From contig NZ_WAGX01000007.1 in the NCBI RefSeq assembly GCF_008830185.1, forward strand, positions 372,001-436,000: a stretch of DNA of 64,000 nt, in the 5' to 3' direction. The position numbers and the translations under genes were made by a program. Source of the DNA: Candidatus Galacturonatibacter soehngenii. GTDB taxonomy: Bacteria; Bacillota; Clostridia; Lachnospirales; Lachnospiraceae. The notes below the pieces were generated by a model. The model searched no databases, had not been told where the DNA came from, and saw only the letters and a list, made by a program, of their open reading frames with translations. Shown piece by piece: positions 45,327 to 54,750 of the stretch (its first letter is position 1; every line of letters begins with the position of its first letter).

Positions 45327-46742
45327 ATGATATATAATAACAAGAAGGTAAAGGATGTTAACATTGCTTATATCGGAGGCGGGTCTAGAGGTTGGGCGCG
45401 GTCTTTTATGACAGATTTGGCATTAGAGCCTGATATGAGCGGAACAATCCGCTTATACGACATAGACCATGAAGCGGCAAAAGCAAACGAAATCATTGGA
45501 AATAAGATTTCTAATATGGAAGGTGTAGTAGGAAAATGGAATTATACGACAGTGGATTCGTTGCAAGATGCATTGACAGACATTGACTTTATTATTATCT
45601 CAATATTACCTGGAACTTTTGACGAAATGGACTCTGATGTTCACTATCCAGAGCGTTATGGAATCTATCAGTCGGTAGGAGATACCGCAGGCCCAGGGGG
45701 AATGATTCGTGCCCTTCGTACCATTCCAATGTTTGTAGAGATTGCAAATGCAGTGAAAGAATATGCGCCAAAAGCATGGGTTATAAATTATACAAATCCA
45801 ATGACGCTTTGTGTAAAGACTTTGTATCATGTATTTCCACAGATAAAAGCCTTCGGGTGTTGCCATGAAGTATTTGGTACACAAAAGGTATTAAAAACGA
45901 TTTGTGAAGAAAAGCTTGGTATCAAGGATATCCCAAGAAATGAAATTAACGTTAATGTACTAGGAATCAATCACTTTACGTGGTTTGACAGTGCTTCTTA
46001 TCAAGGACTTGATTTGTTTCCAATGTACCTTGAATATGTAGAAGAAAATTATGAAAATGGACTGGATGAAAAGGATGCAAACTGGCTTAATTACATGTTT
46101 GCATGTAAACATAGAGTGAAATTTGATTTATTCAAGCGATATGGTCTCATTGCGGCAGCAGGAGATCGACATTTAGCAGAGTTTATGCCAGGGGATGAAT
46201 ATTTAAAGAACCCTAAAACCGTAGAAGATTGGGAATTTGGACTTACAACGGTAGAATGGAGAAAGAAGGATTTACAGACTCGACTGGAGAAAAGCAAAAA
46301 ACTAGTAGAAGGAGAAGAACTGGTAGAGTTAAAGGCATCAGGAGAAGAAGGAATTTTATTAATCAAAGCATTGTGCGGACTTAAACGAGTGGTTAGTAAT
46401 GTAAATATACCAAACTCTTGCAGTCAGATTAACAATCTTTCTAATTCAGTTGTAGTTGAGACAAATGCTTTGTTTGAGAGAGACGCAATCAGACCGATAT
46501 ATGCTGGAAGTATCCCACAAGATGTACTTGAACTAATAAAGCCACATGTAGAAAATCATGAGCTTATATTAGAGGCAGCTCTTACTTGTAACATTGACTT
46601 AGTGAAGCAAGCTTTCTTAAATGATCCATTGATAAAGGGCAGAGTCAATGAAAAACAGGTAAAAGAAATGGTAAATACTATGATTCAAAATACCCTTCAG
46701 TATTTACCAAAGGGTTGGAAAAGTCAGATAAGTAACGAGTGA
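45327..46742 (+). CDS. lplD: GH4 alpha-galacturonidase, LplD-like
   Basis: 471 residues of glycoside hydrolase family 4, which works by NAD-assisted oxidation and needs a divalent metal. IAYIGGGSRGWARSFMTDLA binds NAD; SVGDTAGPGGMIRALRT, FGCCHEVFGTQK with the metal-binding Cys and His, and NVLGINHFTWF are family motifs. It matches B. subtilis LplD, an alpha-galacturonidase, closely in my memory, better than alpha-glucosidase or alpha-galactosidase members. Substrates would be galacturonate-containing oligosaccharides from pectin. Cytoplasmic. It is a single-gene unit with its own promoter, and a convergent AraC gene follows. Confidence 0.88.
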   Translation: MIYNNKKVKDVNIAYIGGGSRGWARSFMTDLALEPDMSGTIRLYDIDHEAAKANEIIGNKISNMEGVVGKWNYTTVDSLQDALTDIDFIIISILPGTFDEMDSDVHYPERYGIYQSVGDTAGPGGMIRALRTIPMFVEIANAVKEYAPKAWVINYTNPMTLCVKTLYHVFPQIKAFGCCHEVFGTQKVLKTICEEKLGIKDIPRNEINVNVLGINHFTWFDSASYQGLDLFPMYLEYVEENYENGLDEKDANWLNYMFACKHRVKFDLFKRYGLIAAAGDRHLAEFMPGDEYLKNPKTVEDWEFGLTTVEWRKKDLQTRLEKSKKLVEGEELVELKASGEEGILLIKALCGLKRVVSNVNIPNSCSQINNLSNSVVVETNALFERDAIRPIYAGSIPQDVLELIKPHVENHELILEAALTCNIDLVKQAFLNDPLIKGRVNEKQVKEMVNTMIQNTLQYLPKGWKSQISNE

Positions 46743-46768
46743 TAGTATTGGTTAATGTATCGGTGATT

Positions 46769-47632
46769 TTAATAACCAGTGTCATTTCTATATTTTTTTC
46801 TATGTTTTAAAGGAGTCATTTCCGTATATTTTTTAAAAATACGTTCAAAGTAGGAGGCGGTTTCAAATCCTACTTTTTTTGCGATAGTATGGACAGAGTC
46901 ATCGGATTCTTCCAACAATTTCTTTGCTTGTGTTACTCTGCAAATATGCAGATATTCATTTACAGTAAAACCAGTTACTTCTTTAAAAATACGACTTAGA
47001 TAGGACTTGTTAATATATTGAGAATCTGCAATGTTATCTAGAGATAGTTTTTTATCATAGTTACTTTTAATATAGCTGGCAGCTTGGTTGACTCGATTGT
47101 GCTTTTCTGATTTGACGGGTATACCACGGCTGATTGGACCATTTGAATGTGCAATTCGATCTGCTATTAGAATAATTTCCATTAGATACATAGACACCAG
47201 AAAAAAAGAGTGCGAATCTTTGTTCTTTAACTCTTTATAAATACTTAATAATAAATACTGTACCTGTTTTTGAAGGTCTTTTGTTAGCGCAATTACACCA
47301 TAAAAGTTTTGAAAGAAGGATTGAATATGAAAGTCAGATAAGGAAGCTACCTTTGCGATTACACTTTCAGGAAATCCTAATACGATGCGGTCGTGATAGG
47401 GATTTTCATAGATAGCTGTTTTATGAACTTGATTTTTATTAATGACAACAAGAGATCCTTCATCAACAAAATAAGTTTCATTTTCGATAAAGTAGTAACG
47501 CTGTCCCTTGATTAGATAATATAGTTCATACTCACTATGAAAATGCTTCGTATCCATAGAATAGTCATGATCTCTTATAACACGATCTATGGATAGTTGC
47601 TGTCTGGATTCCATAAAAACTACTTTTTCCAT
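46769..47632 (-). CDS. AraC-family regulator beside the GH4 gene
   Basis: 287 residues from ATG 47632. A cupin-like sensor domain contains HFHSEYELYYLIKGQRYYFI and VVINKNQVHKT. The C-terminus has the paired helix-turn-helix units (LDNIADSQYINKSYLSRIFK and VHTIAKKVGFETASYFERIF). AAGGAG at 47648-47653 is upstream; the longer frame from 47680 would begin inside the promoter, so it is rejected. Likely a regulator of the galacturonidase gene or a related pectin system. Confidence 0.85.
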   Translation of the reverse strand: MEKVVFMESRQQLSIDRVIRDHDYSMDTKHFHSEYELYYLIKGQRYYFIENETYFVDEGSLVVINKNQVHKTAIYENPYHDRIVLGFPESVIAKVASLSDFHIQSFFQNFYGVIALTKDLQKQVQYLLLSIYKELKNKDSHSFFLVSMYLMEIILIADRIAHSNGPISRGIPVKSEKHNRVNQAASYIKSNYDKKLSLDNIADSQYINKSYLSRIFKEVTGFTVNEYLHICRVTQAKKLLEESDDSVHTIAKKVGFETASYFERIFKKYTEMTPLKHRKKYRNDTGY

Positions 47633-47670
47633 CCTATTATTCTCACTCTCCTTAAACTTCATGTAGTACA

Positions 47671-47699
47671 ATTTTAGCATTGAAACAATACAAACGCAA
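47671..47699 (-). promoter_or_regulatory. Promoter of the AraC gene
   Basis: On the minus strand, TTGCGT (47694-47699), 17 bp, TAAAAT (47671-47676) with an extended TG. Confidence 0.6.
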
Positions 47700-47767
47700 G
47701 AAGGTGGTTGTGTTGCTATTGAATAAGTTGCATTGAAAAAAGCAAAAAAATAGCAACGATGTCACAA

Positions 47768-47794
47768 TTGTTACGGAATAATAAATGCTATCAT
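47768..47794 (+). promoter_or_regulatory. Candidate promoter of the hemerythrin pair
   Basis: TTGTTA (47768-47773), 15 bp, TATCAT (47789-47794) with extended TG. The spacing is short, so only moderately supported. Confidence 0.4.
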
Positions 47795-47912
47795 GATAAG
47801 ATTACTTTAAATGAAACAATTAATCAATTCATCGTATTAGGATAAATAAAAGAAATGGAAAACTGATACAATGAGAACAGGGTTAAAATATTTAGATTTA
47901 AAGGAGAAGATT

Positions 47913-48524
47913 ATGAGCGCATTTTTAGGACCAATACATTTTTGGCTTTACAACAAGATTCAGTTACAGGAGGAACTTATTCAAAATATTTTAGAGGCTT
48001 CCCAAAAAAACAACTGGGATGAATCGTTACAAGAAAAAGTGGACACTACCTGTGGAGAGGCGCAAAGACGTCCTCTTGAGGAAGTTATCGATGAAAGTAA
48101 CATTCATGGCTGGCTACAATATCACATCTCAATTTCAGAAAGAAGATTGGCATATGTTGTAACAAGTTTAATCAAAGAAGATGCATCAAGATTAGAAGCA
48201 TTAAAAGAAGTTGCTTATTCCTTTGGTACCAACCATCCAGTGGGAGAAGGAATCGGAGCGGATGAAGCATTTAAAGCGTTAAATGATAGCCTTTTAGATG
48301 GAATGCCTTGTGATAGAGTAAATGAGCCAATGGAACAAAGCAAAGAAATCGCACAGTGGAGACAAACTCAGTGTATTCATCAGGAATACTGGGATGAAGT
48401 AGAAGGAGATATTTCAGTATATTATGTACTTCGTTCACAGATAATAAAGGGAATGCTATCAAAGAGTAATCTTGTTTATGAAGAAAAAGAGCATGGAGTT
48501 CGAGCAATCAAACAGGAGGTATAA
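47913..48524 (+). CDS. Uncharacterised protein linked to a hemerythrin
   Basis: 203 residues, with no family I recognise for certain. It has no signal peptide, and is mainly helical with MSAFLGPIHFWLYNKIQ at the start and IHGWLQYHISISERRLAYVV in the middle. Three cysteines and several histidines (ITDTTCGEAQ-like and QTQCIHQEYW) could bind metal or haem. ATG 47913 has AAGGAG at 47901-47906; the longer frame from 47871 has no site. The hemerythrin gene follows 3 bp later, so it acts in the same pathway, probably oxygen or nitric-oxide handling, which is inference. Confidence 0.65.
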   Translation: MSAFLGPIHFWLYNKIQLQEELIQNILEASQKNNWDESLQEKVDTTCGEAQRRPLEEVIDESNIHGWLQYHISISERRLAYVVTSLIKEDASRLEALKEVAYSFGTNHPVGEGIGADEAFKALNDSLLDGMPCDRVNEPMEQSKEIAQWRQTQCIHQEYWDEVEGDISVYYVLRSQIIKGMLSKSNLVYEEKEHGVRAIKQEV

Positions 48525-48527
48525 CAT

Positions 48528-49085
48528 ATGTACAGTGTAGACATAATGGTTATGGAGCATGATAACATATTAAGGTTAATTCATGTCGTAAAAAAGGTAT
48601 GTTGCCAGTTGATAGAAGGGGCAAAAGTTAATGATGAAGATTTTCGTAAGATGATTGAATTTATTAGAAAGTACGCTGACAAGCACCACCACGGCAAAGA
48701 AGAAGAAATCCTATTTGCTGAAATGACCAATCATTTAGGAGCTATGGGAACAAAGCTGATTCAGCATGGTATGTTAGTAGAACATGATTTAGGAAGAAGA
48801 TTTATTATGGATTTAGAGACAGCTCTCAATCAATATAAAGAAAATCCAAATGTAAATGATAAGCTTGAGATTGTTGCCAATGCCGTAGGATATGCAAATC
48901 TATTGATTCGACATATTGAAAAAGAGAATCAGGTTATTTATCCTTTTGCTCAAAGAAGTTTAGAAAGTAGTATCTTAGAGTCAGTGGATGAGAGAGTAAA
49001 AGTATTTGAAGAAGATGCGACGACTCAAAAAGTGCAGGATAAGTATCTGGAAATTCTAAAAGAATTAGAAGAAAAATATAATTAA
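48528..49085 (+). CDS. Hemerythrin-domain protein
   Basis: 185 residues, helical. The di-iron ligands are seen in MEHDNI (His), KHHHGKEEE (His and Glu), HGMLVEHDLGR (His) and LIRHIEKENQVIYP (His and Glu). Such proteins bind oxygen or store or handle iron in anaerobes. It follows the uncharacterised gene in one operon, with AGGAGG close to its ATG. A strong terminator follows. Confidence 0.93.
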   Translation: MYSVDIMVMEHDNILRLIHVVKKVCCQLIEGAKVNDEDFRKMIEFIRKYADKHHHGKEEEILFAEMTNHLGAMGTKLIQHGMLVEHDLGRRFIMDLETALNQYKENPNVNDKLEIVANAVGYANLLIRHIEKENQVIYPFAQRSLESSILESVDERVKVFEEDATTQKVQDKYLEILKELEEKYN

Positions 49086-49094
49086 GTTGCTTTG

Positions 49095-49142
49095 CCAAAT
49101 AAGGTGGTATGTCAAAAGATATACCACCTTATTTGGGTATTT
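49095..49142. terminator. Terminator after the hemerythrin gene
   Basis: A perfect 16-bp stem, CCAAATAAGGTGGTAT (49095-49110) with 49121-49136, then GTATTTTTTAT. It can also serve the convergent peptidase gene. Confidence 0.85.
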
Positions 49143-49160
49143 TTTATAGAAAGAATGTCA

Positions 49161-50336
49161 TTAATGAGCAAAAGAATCAATAACATCAAGAATGTATTGT
49201 GCAGTCGGTTTTATCAGTTCAAAATCAATTGTATCTAAAGTATCCTTTGGGGTATGCGTATGTTCTAATGCCCCATCAAAAAAATCTGAAGAGGTGATAG
49301 CCATACAAGGTATGTTACGAAAGACAAAAGGAACATGATCTCCTGCATACCACTCGTTTCCTTTTACAATTTGTGGACTTCGTGTAATAAGAGTTTCTAC
49401 TAATTTAGTTGTTGAATTACTAAAATTATAAAATGAAACAGCCGTTTTAGATCCTTTATGACACACGGAGTCTATGTTTATCATGAGTAAAACCTTATTG
49501 GGATCATTTTCAAGAAGCCTTAGATATTTCAATTCTCCATTTGCACCATAATATTCTTCGCTGTTAAAAGGAACAAGGTCGATATCATATATCGATGAAT
49601 TTAGCATAGATGCTATCTGCATTAACACAGCAACTCCTGTTGCATTATCAAGTGCACCTGGTGTGTTATACTTTGAATCCATATGAGCTCCAATTATAAT
49701 TTTTCCTTTTGCATTTTTGACCTTTTTGGATGCAATAAGCTGACGGCTCTTTGCTTTTGTTTTATAAGAATTGATTTCGATATGAACCGACACATCTAAA
49801 TGAGACAATTCATTTAACTCATCTAAATACTCTTTACCAATATTACCAGAAGGAATCAAAAAATTGCCATCTTCAAAAAGTGGAAATGGATTTTGCCCAT
49901 TTAAGGTGTTCTTACCCGTAACACAAAGAATGGCTTTTGGTGATTTTGTTTCAAGAAGTGTAAGGAGGATTCTATGTTCAGCAGGATAGTAAAAGGGATA
50001 ATCTTTTGGTTGCAATGCTTCCTTTGTCAGATCTCCTGCTAAGACTAAAATTTCATCCTTACAGTTAATTCCTTCTAATTCTTCTAATGTCTTCACAATA
50101 TGTAACGTTCCACTTCCGCTAAATGGTTCTGAAAAAGGACTTGGCTCAATTGCAATACTATGCGTATTGGTACTAATTGCAGAATTGCTCCTATTCCATA
50201 CCATACAATCAAATGGTAAGGATTGTATAAAGTAACCCATATCCCGTAAATAAGTCTCAATCATTTCAAGTAATTGTGCATTTTCTTTTGTCCCGACAGG
50301 TCTCTCTTTTGATAACAGTTTTAAAAATTCCTTCAT
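49161..50336 (-). CDS. M28-family metallopeptidase
   Basis: 391 residues. Two-zinc ligands are seen in GAHMDSKYNTPGALDNATG (His, Asp), FNSEEYYG (Glu-Glu), NIDSVCH (Asp) and LEHTHTPKDTLDTID (His). The inner part around residues 60-200 is a likely PA-like insert. No signal peptide is present, so the enzyme is probably cytoplasmic, although most M28 enzymes are secreted. An aminopeptidase role is likely. The gene stands between the hemerythrin operon and the tandem MerR gene. Confidence 0.88.
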   Translation of the reverse strand: MKEFLKLLSKERPVGTKENAQLLEMIETYLRDMGYFIQSLPFDCMVWNRSNSAISTNTHSIAIEPSPFSEPFSGSGTLHIVKTLEELEGINCKDEILVLAGDLTKEALQPKDYPFYYPAEHRILLTLLETKSPKAILCVTGKNTLNGQNPFPLFEDGNFLIPSGNIGKEYLDELNELSHLDVSVHIEINSYKTKAKSRQLIASKKVKNAKGKIIIGAHMDSKYNTPGALDNATGVAVLMQIASMLNSSIYDIDLVPFNSEEYYGANGELKYLRLLENDPNKVLLMINIDSVCHKGSKTAVSFYNFSNSTTKLVETLITRSPQIVKGNEWYAGDHVPFVFRNIPCMAITSSDFFDGALEHTHTPKDTLDTIDFELIKPTAQYILDVIDSFAH

Positions 50337-50439
50337 GTAATCGTTCCTCCTAAACTTTTATAGATAAGTTAAAATAACCACCCTCTGCCAAAATCATAAC
50401 ATAATAGCTAGGGGGTGGTGTGCATATGTAAGGTTTGTT

Positions 50440-51189
50440 CTATAAAGTCATTAATTCTTCAAATATAGAAGGAATTGCTTTTGCAGCCTGTTTTAATCGG
50501 GTTAGCTCATAAATCCATCGATCTCCAACAGAAGTAAGTTCTTCATACTTTGGATGGTTTAAAGCCGTAATGATTTCGTTTTTATATCCATTCTCATACG
50601 TAACGAGACTTCGTTGTATTGAGGCGATACTAAAGCCAGCTTGTATTAACATATAGATAATACTAATTCTATTAAAATCAGAACTAGAATAAAGCCGTTC
50701 TCCTTTTTCTCCTTCTCTGACAGAATAAATGAGCCTATTTCGCTCCCAGTTTCTCACGGATTCAACGGTAGTATTAAAATAAGCGGCTACTTCTTTGCGA
50801 GATAGATAATCGCCACCTGCTAAGAATTGTTTCGGTTTTACCTCATTTGCCCAGCCATATAACAAAGAGGTCGTTTTAGTGGCAATATCAAGCTCTTGTT
50901 CGATTATTTGTATGTATTGCTTTGCGTTTTGTTTGCCAGTACGAAAATCTTGTTTGGAAGATGCCCACATAACCTCATTTCCAGCATTTCGAATGGTTTT
51001 ATTGGTAAATGGATATCCAAAAATACAGCGACAAATCTTAACCTGCAAAACATGCAATTTGGTAAACACACGATAATTATTAGCAGACCTTTTTGATGGA
51101 GTAATATAGCCTAGTCGCTCATAAAGTCGTATGGTGTTTGGATGAATCTGATAGAGATTAGCTAATTCAGAGGAAGTGTATTTTTCCAA
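50440..51189 (-). CDS. MerR-family regulator with two helix-turn-helix domains
   Basis: 249 residues. There are two separate MerR winged-helix domains: residues 3-70 (LANLYQIHPNTIRLYERLGY) and residues 127-195 (VAAYFNTTVESVRNWERNRL). Normal MerR proteins have one, at the N-terminus. There is no clear effector domain; residues about 85-115 look helical and may dimerise. An AAGGAGG site precedes the ATG. Its targets are unknown; an inverted repeat lies about 50 bp upstream. Confidence 0.8.
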   Translation of the reverse strand: MEKYTSSELANLYQIHPNTIRLYERLGYITPSKRSANNYRVFTKLHVLQVKICRCIFGYPFTNKTIRNAGNEVMWASSKQDFRTGKQNAKQYIQIIEQELDIATKTTSLLYGWANEVKPKQFLAGGDYLSRKEVAAYFNTTVESVRNWERNRLIYSVREGEKGERLYSSSDFNRISIIYMLIQAGFSIASIQRSLVTYENGYKNEIITALNHPKYEELTSVGDRWIYELTRLKQAAKAIPSIFEELMTL

Positions 51190-51239
51190 GGAAGCCTCCT
51201 TTTAATCAGGTATCTTGTTTTGGATTGTAAGGCAAAACA

Positions 51240-51254
51240 GTAACGAATGGTTAC
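51240..51254. promoter_or_regulatory. Inverted repeat upstream of the tandem MerR gene
   Basis: GTAACGAATGGTTAC is a dyad with GTAAC and GTTAC arms and a five-base centre. It lies between the MerR gene and the divergent YaaA gene, so it could control either. Confidence 0.45.
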
Positions 51255-51360
51255 ATTTTATCTATAATAGAATTATACTAGAATTTTTATCAAAAGATAG
51301 ATATGATATAATAAAAAATAAAAGTTATCATATAAAACAATCGACAAGGATGAACATAAA

Positions 51361-52107
51361 ATGAGAATAATCATTTCACCAGCTAAGAAAATGAAAATAA
51401 ATACGGATATGCTTCCTTTTGAAGACATACCTTATTTTATAGAAGAAACAAAAGTGATACAAAAGACACTCCAAACGTTAAGCTATGAGGAGGCAAAAAA
51501 TCTTTGGAAATGTAATGATAAGATTGCCACCTACCATTATGATAGATTAAAGGCTCTAGACCTTTATCATAATCTAACGCCAGCCATTCTTTCCTACGAA
51601 GGAATTCAATATCAATACATGTCTCCCTCTGTATTTCATACGCAAGAGTTGGAATATATAAAAGAGCATTTAAGAATACTTTCAGGGTTTTATGGACTAT
51701 TAAAGACATTTGATGGAGTAGTTCCTTATCGTCTTGAGATGCAGGCAAAACTTTTTATAGAAGATAAAAAATCATTATATGATTATTGGAAGGATTTATT
51801 AGCAAAACAGCTATTTGCAGAAAGTAAACAGATTGTAAATCTTGCGTCTGTAGAGTATAGTAAATGTATTACGAAATATAGAAAAGAAGATGTCCACATA
51901 GTGACCTGTGTATTTGGGGAGTGGATCAATAATAAAGTGGTGGAAAAGGGTACCTATGCGAAAATGGCAAGAGGAGAAATGGTACGTTTTATGGCAGAAA
52001 AGAAAATAAAAGCGGTAGAGCAAATAAAGGAGTTTGATAGGTTGGGATATTTATTTTCAGAAGAACTTTCAGACGATAATATATATATTTTTCTTCGGGT
52101 AAAGTAA
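51361..52107 (+). CDS. yaaA: YaaA-family peroxide stress protein
   Basis: 248 residues. MRIIISPAKKM at the start, ALSYEGIQYQYM-like text (LSYEGIQYQYMS) and RILSGFYGLLKTFDGVVPYR are conserved across this family (DUF328). In E. coli YaaA limits DNA damage by lowering free iron during peroxide stress. The biochemical activity is not settled. It has an extended -10 promoter (TGATATAAT at 51304-51312) and stands divergent from the tandem MerR gene, which could regulate it. Confidence 0.92.
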   Translation: MRIIISPAKKMKINTDMLPFEDIPYFIEETKVIQKTLQTLSYEEAKNLWKCNDKIATYHYDRLKALDLYHNLTPAILSYEGIQYQYMSPSVFHTQELEYIKEHLRILSGFYGLLKTFDGVVPYRLEMQAKLFIEDKKSLYDYWKDLLAKQLFAESKQIVNLASVEYSKCITKYRKEDVHIVTCVFGEWINNKVVEKGTYAKMARGEMVRFMAEKKIKAVEQIKEFDRLGYLFSEELSDDNIYIFLRVK

Positions 52108-52150
52108 AGGCATCAACATTAGATGTGATACAATAACAAAACTAAGATAT

Positions 52151-52190
52151 AAGGCTAAAGATAAACGTATGATTTGTCTTAGCCTTTATT
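52151..52190 (+). terminator. Terminator after yaaA
   Basis: AAGGCTAAAGATAAA (52151-52165) pairs with TTTGTCTTAGCCTT (52173-52186), allowing one bulge, followed by TATTTT. Confidence 0.6.
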
Positions 52191-52387
52191 TTATGAAAGA
52201 GTTTTATTAAGATTCATAAGTAAAAAAATGGTTCATTTTCACAAGACTTGATACCTTTTATGAAAAAAATAAGCTTTTAAAGTGCATAAATAGCAAGGCA
52301 GGTACCTCGAAAACCCAAGTTAAATTATTTATAATTGAGTTACCACAAATGATTATGTTTATAAAGTGAAATCAAGGGAGGAATTAC

Positions 52388-53758
52388 ATGAAGAAGTTAA
52401 AAAAAGTTACCGCAATACTTTTGGCCATTACAATGGTTGCAGGATTAACAGCTTGCGGTAAAACAAGCAATGAGACAACAGGAAAAGATTCAAGTGCAGA
52501 TACGACCGCATCAAATGAAACAAGTGCAAGTAGCACAGCTCAAGATCAAATTAATCTACGTTTTATGTGGTGGGGCGGAGATGAAAGAGCACAAGCAACA
52601 TTAGAAGTAATCAAGAAGTTTCAAGAAGCAAATCCAAACATTGTGATTGAAGCAGAAAGCTTAAGCTCAGATGGTTATCAAGAAAAATTAACCACACAGC
52701 TTACCTCAGGTACAGCAGCAGATATCATCCAGATAGATCCAGCCTGGATGCCTGGATATGTAAAATCAGGTGGAGAATATTTTGTAGATTATAACCAGTA
52801 TAGCAACATTGTTGACCTTACTACATTTGATGCAAACTTCTTAAAGAACAATGGTAACTTTGATGGCAGTCAGTATGGTCTACCAACCGGTTTAGCTGGT
52901 TCTGCATTGATTTACAATACAGAGTTGGCAGAAAAAATCGGTCTTGAATTTACACAAGATTTAAGCTGGGATGACTTAATTGAAATGGGAAAGAAAGTAC
53001 AAGCATATGATCCTAATATGTACTTACTAACAGTTGGTGAGACCTTATTAGTAAAAGCAATTCTAAAACCATATTTACAGCAGCTTACTGGAAACAAGTT
53101 CTTTATTGATGAAACAGGTGAAATGGGATTTACGCAAGAAGAGTTAGTACAGGCACTTGATTATATTAAGGCACTCTACGACAATAACGTAATTGCGCCA
53201 ATATCAAGTATCATTTCTTATGGTGATGAATTACAAAACGATCCAAAATGGATTTCAGGTGATACTTATGTTGGAATGTTTTGTTTTTCTTCCACTGCAA
53301 AAGTTGCCACAGCAGCCGCACCAGAACAGACCTTTAAAGCCGCATATCTTCCAAAAATGGAAGGAGCAAAAGACGATGGATTCTATTGTAATTGCCCACA
53401 ATACATGGCAGTAAATAGTAAATCAGCAAACGTTGAAGCAGCAATGAAATTCTTAGAGTATTTTTATAATGATCAAGAAGCTGCTGAAATACTTGGAACC
53501 GTTCGATCAATACCAGCAACCAGTGTTGGACAAAAGATTTGTCTTGCAACAGGACAAATTGAAGGGATAACGAAGGATACCGTAGATATCGCTCAACAGT
53601 TCAAAGGAACTCTAGATTTAGGACTTTCTACAGAAGAAGAAGCAATTACAATGCAAAAAGAGATGGCTGATCAAGTTGCTTATGGTGTAGCTACACCAGA
53701 AGATGCAGCAGCAAATTCCATAACCTTATTCCAAAACTATTTGGATTCAAAGAAATAA
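52388..53758 (+). CDS. Sugar ABC transporter substrate-binding lipoprotein
   Basis: 456 residues. A lipoprotein signal ends at GLTACGK (lipobox cysteine about residue 23), followed by a Ser/Thr/Asn-rich linker of about 30 residues and a type 1 extracellular binding fold (FMWWGGDERAQATLEVIKKF, LTSGTAADIIQIDPAW). It should bind an oligosaccharide for the two permeases encoded next. The ATPase is missing, as is usual when a shared MsmX-type ATPase is used. GGGAGG at 52376-52381 is the ribosome site. The downstream GH43 gene suggests arabino- or xylo-oligosaccharides. Confidence 0.94.
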   Translation: MKKLKKVTAILLAITMVAGLTACGKTSNETTGKDSSADTTASNETSASSTAQDQINLRFMWWGGDERAQATLEVIKKFQEANPNIVIEAESLSSDGYQEKLTTQLTSGTAADIIQIDPAWMPGYVKSGGEYFVDYNQYSNIVDLTTFDANFLKNNGNFDGSQYGLPTGLAGSALIYNTELAEKIGLEFTQDLSWDDLIEMGKKVQAYDPNMYLLTVGETLLVKAILKPYLQQLTGNKFFIDETGEMGFTQEELVQALDYIKALYDNNVIAPISSIISYGDELQNDPKWISGDTYVGMFCFSSTAKVATAAAPEQTFKAAYLPKMEGAKDDGFYCNCPQYMAVNSKSANVEAAMKFLEYFYNDQEAAEILGTVRSIPATSVGQKICLATGQIEGITKDTVDIAQQFKGTLDLGLSTEEEAITMQKEMADQVAYGVATPEDAAANSITLFQNYLDSKK

Positions 53759-53765
53759 ATATTTG

Positions 53766-53816
53766 GAGTTGCCGTATATAACCAAAGTTGTGTTAGAGCA
53801 TGCGGCAACTCTTTTT
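53766..53816 (+). terminator. Attenuating terminator between binding protein and permease genes
   Basis: GAGTTGCCG (53766-53774) pairs with CGGCAACTC (53803-53811), followed by TTTTT. It likely lowers permease expression relative to the binding protein. Confidence 0.75.
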
Positions 53817-53836
53817 ATAAGCAAGGAGATATATAT

Positions 53837-54739
53837 ATGAAAACGAAAGTCAGAGAATACAAGAAAAGAGATTATATGGGGCTTATTTATATTGCACCAT
53901 GGCTTGTTGGATTTTTACTATTACAACTTTATCCATTTATAGCATCACTTTTTTATTCCTTTACACAATATAACATAATGTCAGAACCAACTTTTGTAGG
54001 TCTTACAAATTATATAACTTTATTTAAGGTTGATAATGAATTTTGGAATTCATTAAAGGTTACGATTGTATATACAATATATACGGTACCAGGAAAATTA
54101 GTATTAGCGTTATTGGTTGCTCTCTTAATGAATAAACAAATGAAAGGAATCAATCTTTTCCGTACCATTTATTATATTCCATCTTTGTTTGGCGGAAGTG
54201 TTGCGGTGGCAATCCTTTGGAAATTAATGTTTATGGATGACGGTGTCATTAATGCACTATTAACAGCCCTTCATCTTCCACAGGTGCAATGGCTTGGAAA
54301 TCCTGATATTGCATTAAGAACCATTTGTATGCTAGAAATTTGGCAATTTGGTTCTTCTATGGTTATGTTTTTAGCTGCCTTAAAACAGGTCCCACAATCT
54401 TTATATGAAGCCGCTCAAATTGATGGAGCCTCAAAGCTTCGTTGCTTTTTTAAGATTACGATACCACAGATAACACCGATTATCTTCTTTAACCTTATCA
54501 TGCAGACAATCAACGCATTGCAAAGCTTTACCAGTGCCTTTGTAATAACCAAGGGAGGTCCTTTAAAATCCACTTATGTATTAGGAATGAAGCTGTACAA
54601 TGAAGCCTTTAAAAACTATAAACTTGGCTATGCATCCGCGATATCCTGGGTTATATTCATTATTATAATGATTGTTACTCTATTACTGTTTCGATCCTCC
54701 ACAGGCTGGGTTTACTATGAAGACAGTGACGAATTTTAG
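53837..54739 (+). CDS. Carbohydrate ABC permease, MalF type
   Basis: 300 residues with six membrane helices. The EAA loop is YEAAQIDGASKLRCFFKITI, which contacts the ATPase. It is the first of two permeases, 78 bp after the binding protein gene and 11 bp before the second. Confidence 0.94.
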   Translation: MKTKVREYKKRDYMGLIYIAPWLVGFLLLQLYPFIASLFYSFTQYNIMSEPTFVGLTNYITLFKVDNEFWNSLKVTIVYTIYTVPGKLVLALLVALLMNKQMKGINLFRTIYYIPSLFGGSVAVAILWKLMFMDDGVINALLTALHLPQVQWLGNPDIALRTICMLEIWQFGSSMVMFLAALKQVPQSLYEAAQIDGASKLRCFFKITIPQITPIIFFNLIMQTINALQSFTSAFVITKGGPLKSTYVLGMKLYNEAFKNYKLGYASAISWVIFIIIMIVTLLLFRSSTGWVYYEDSDEF

Positions 54740-54750
54740 GAGGTTTGAAA

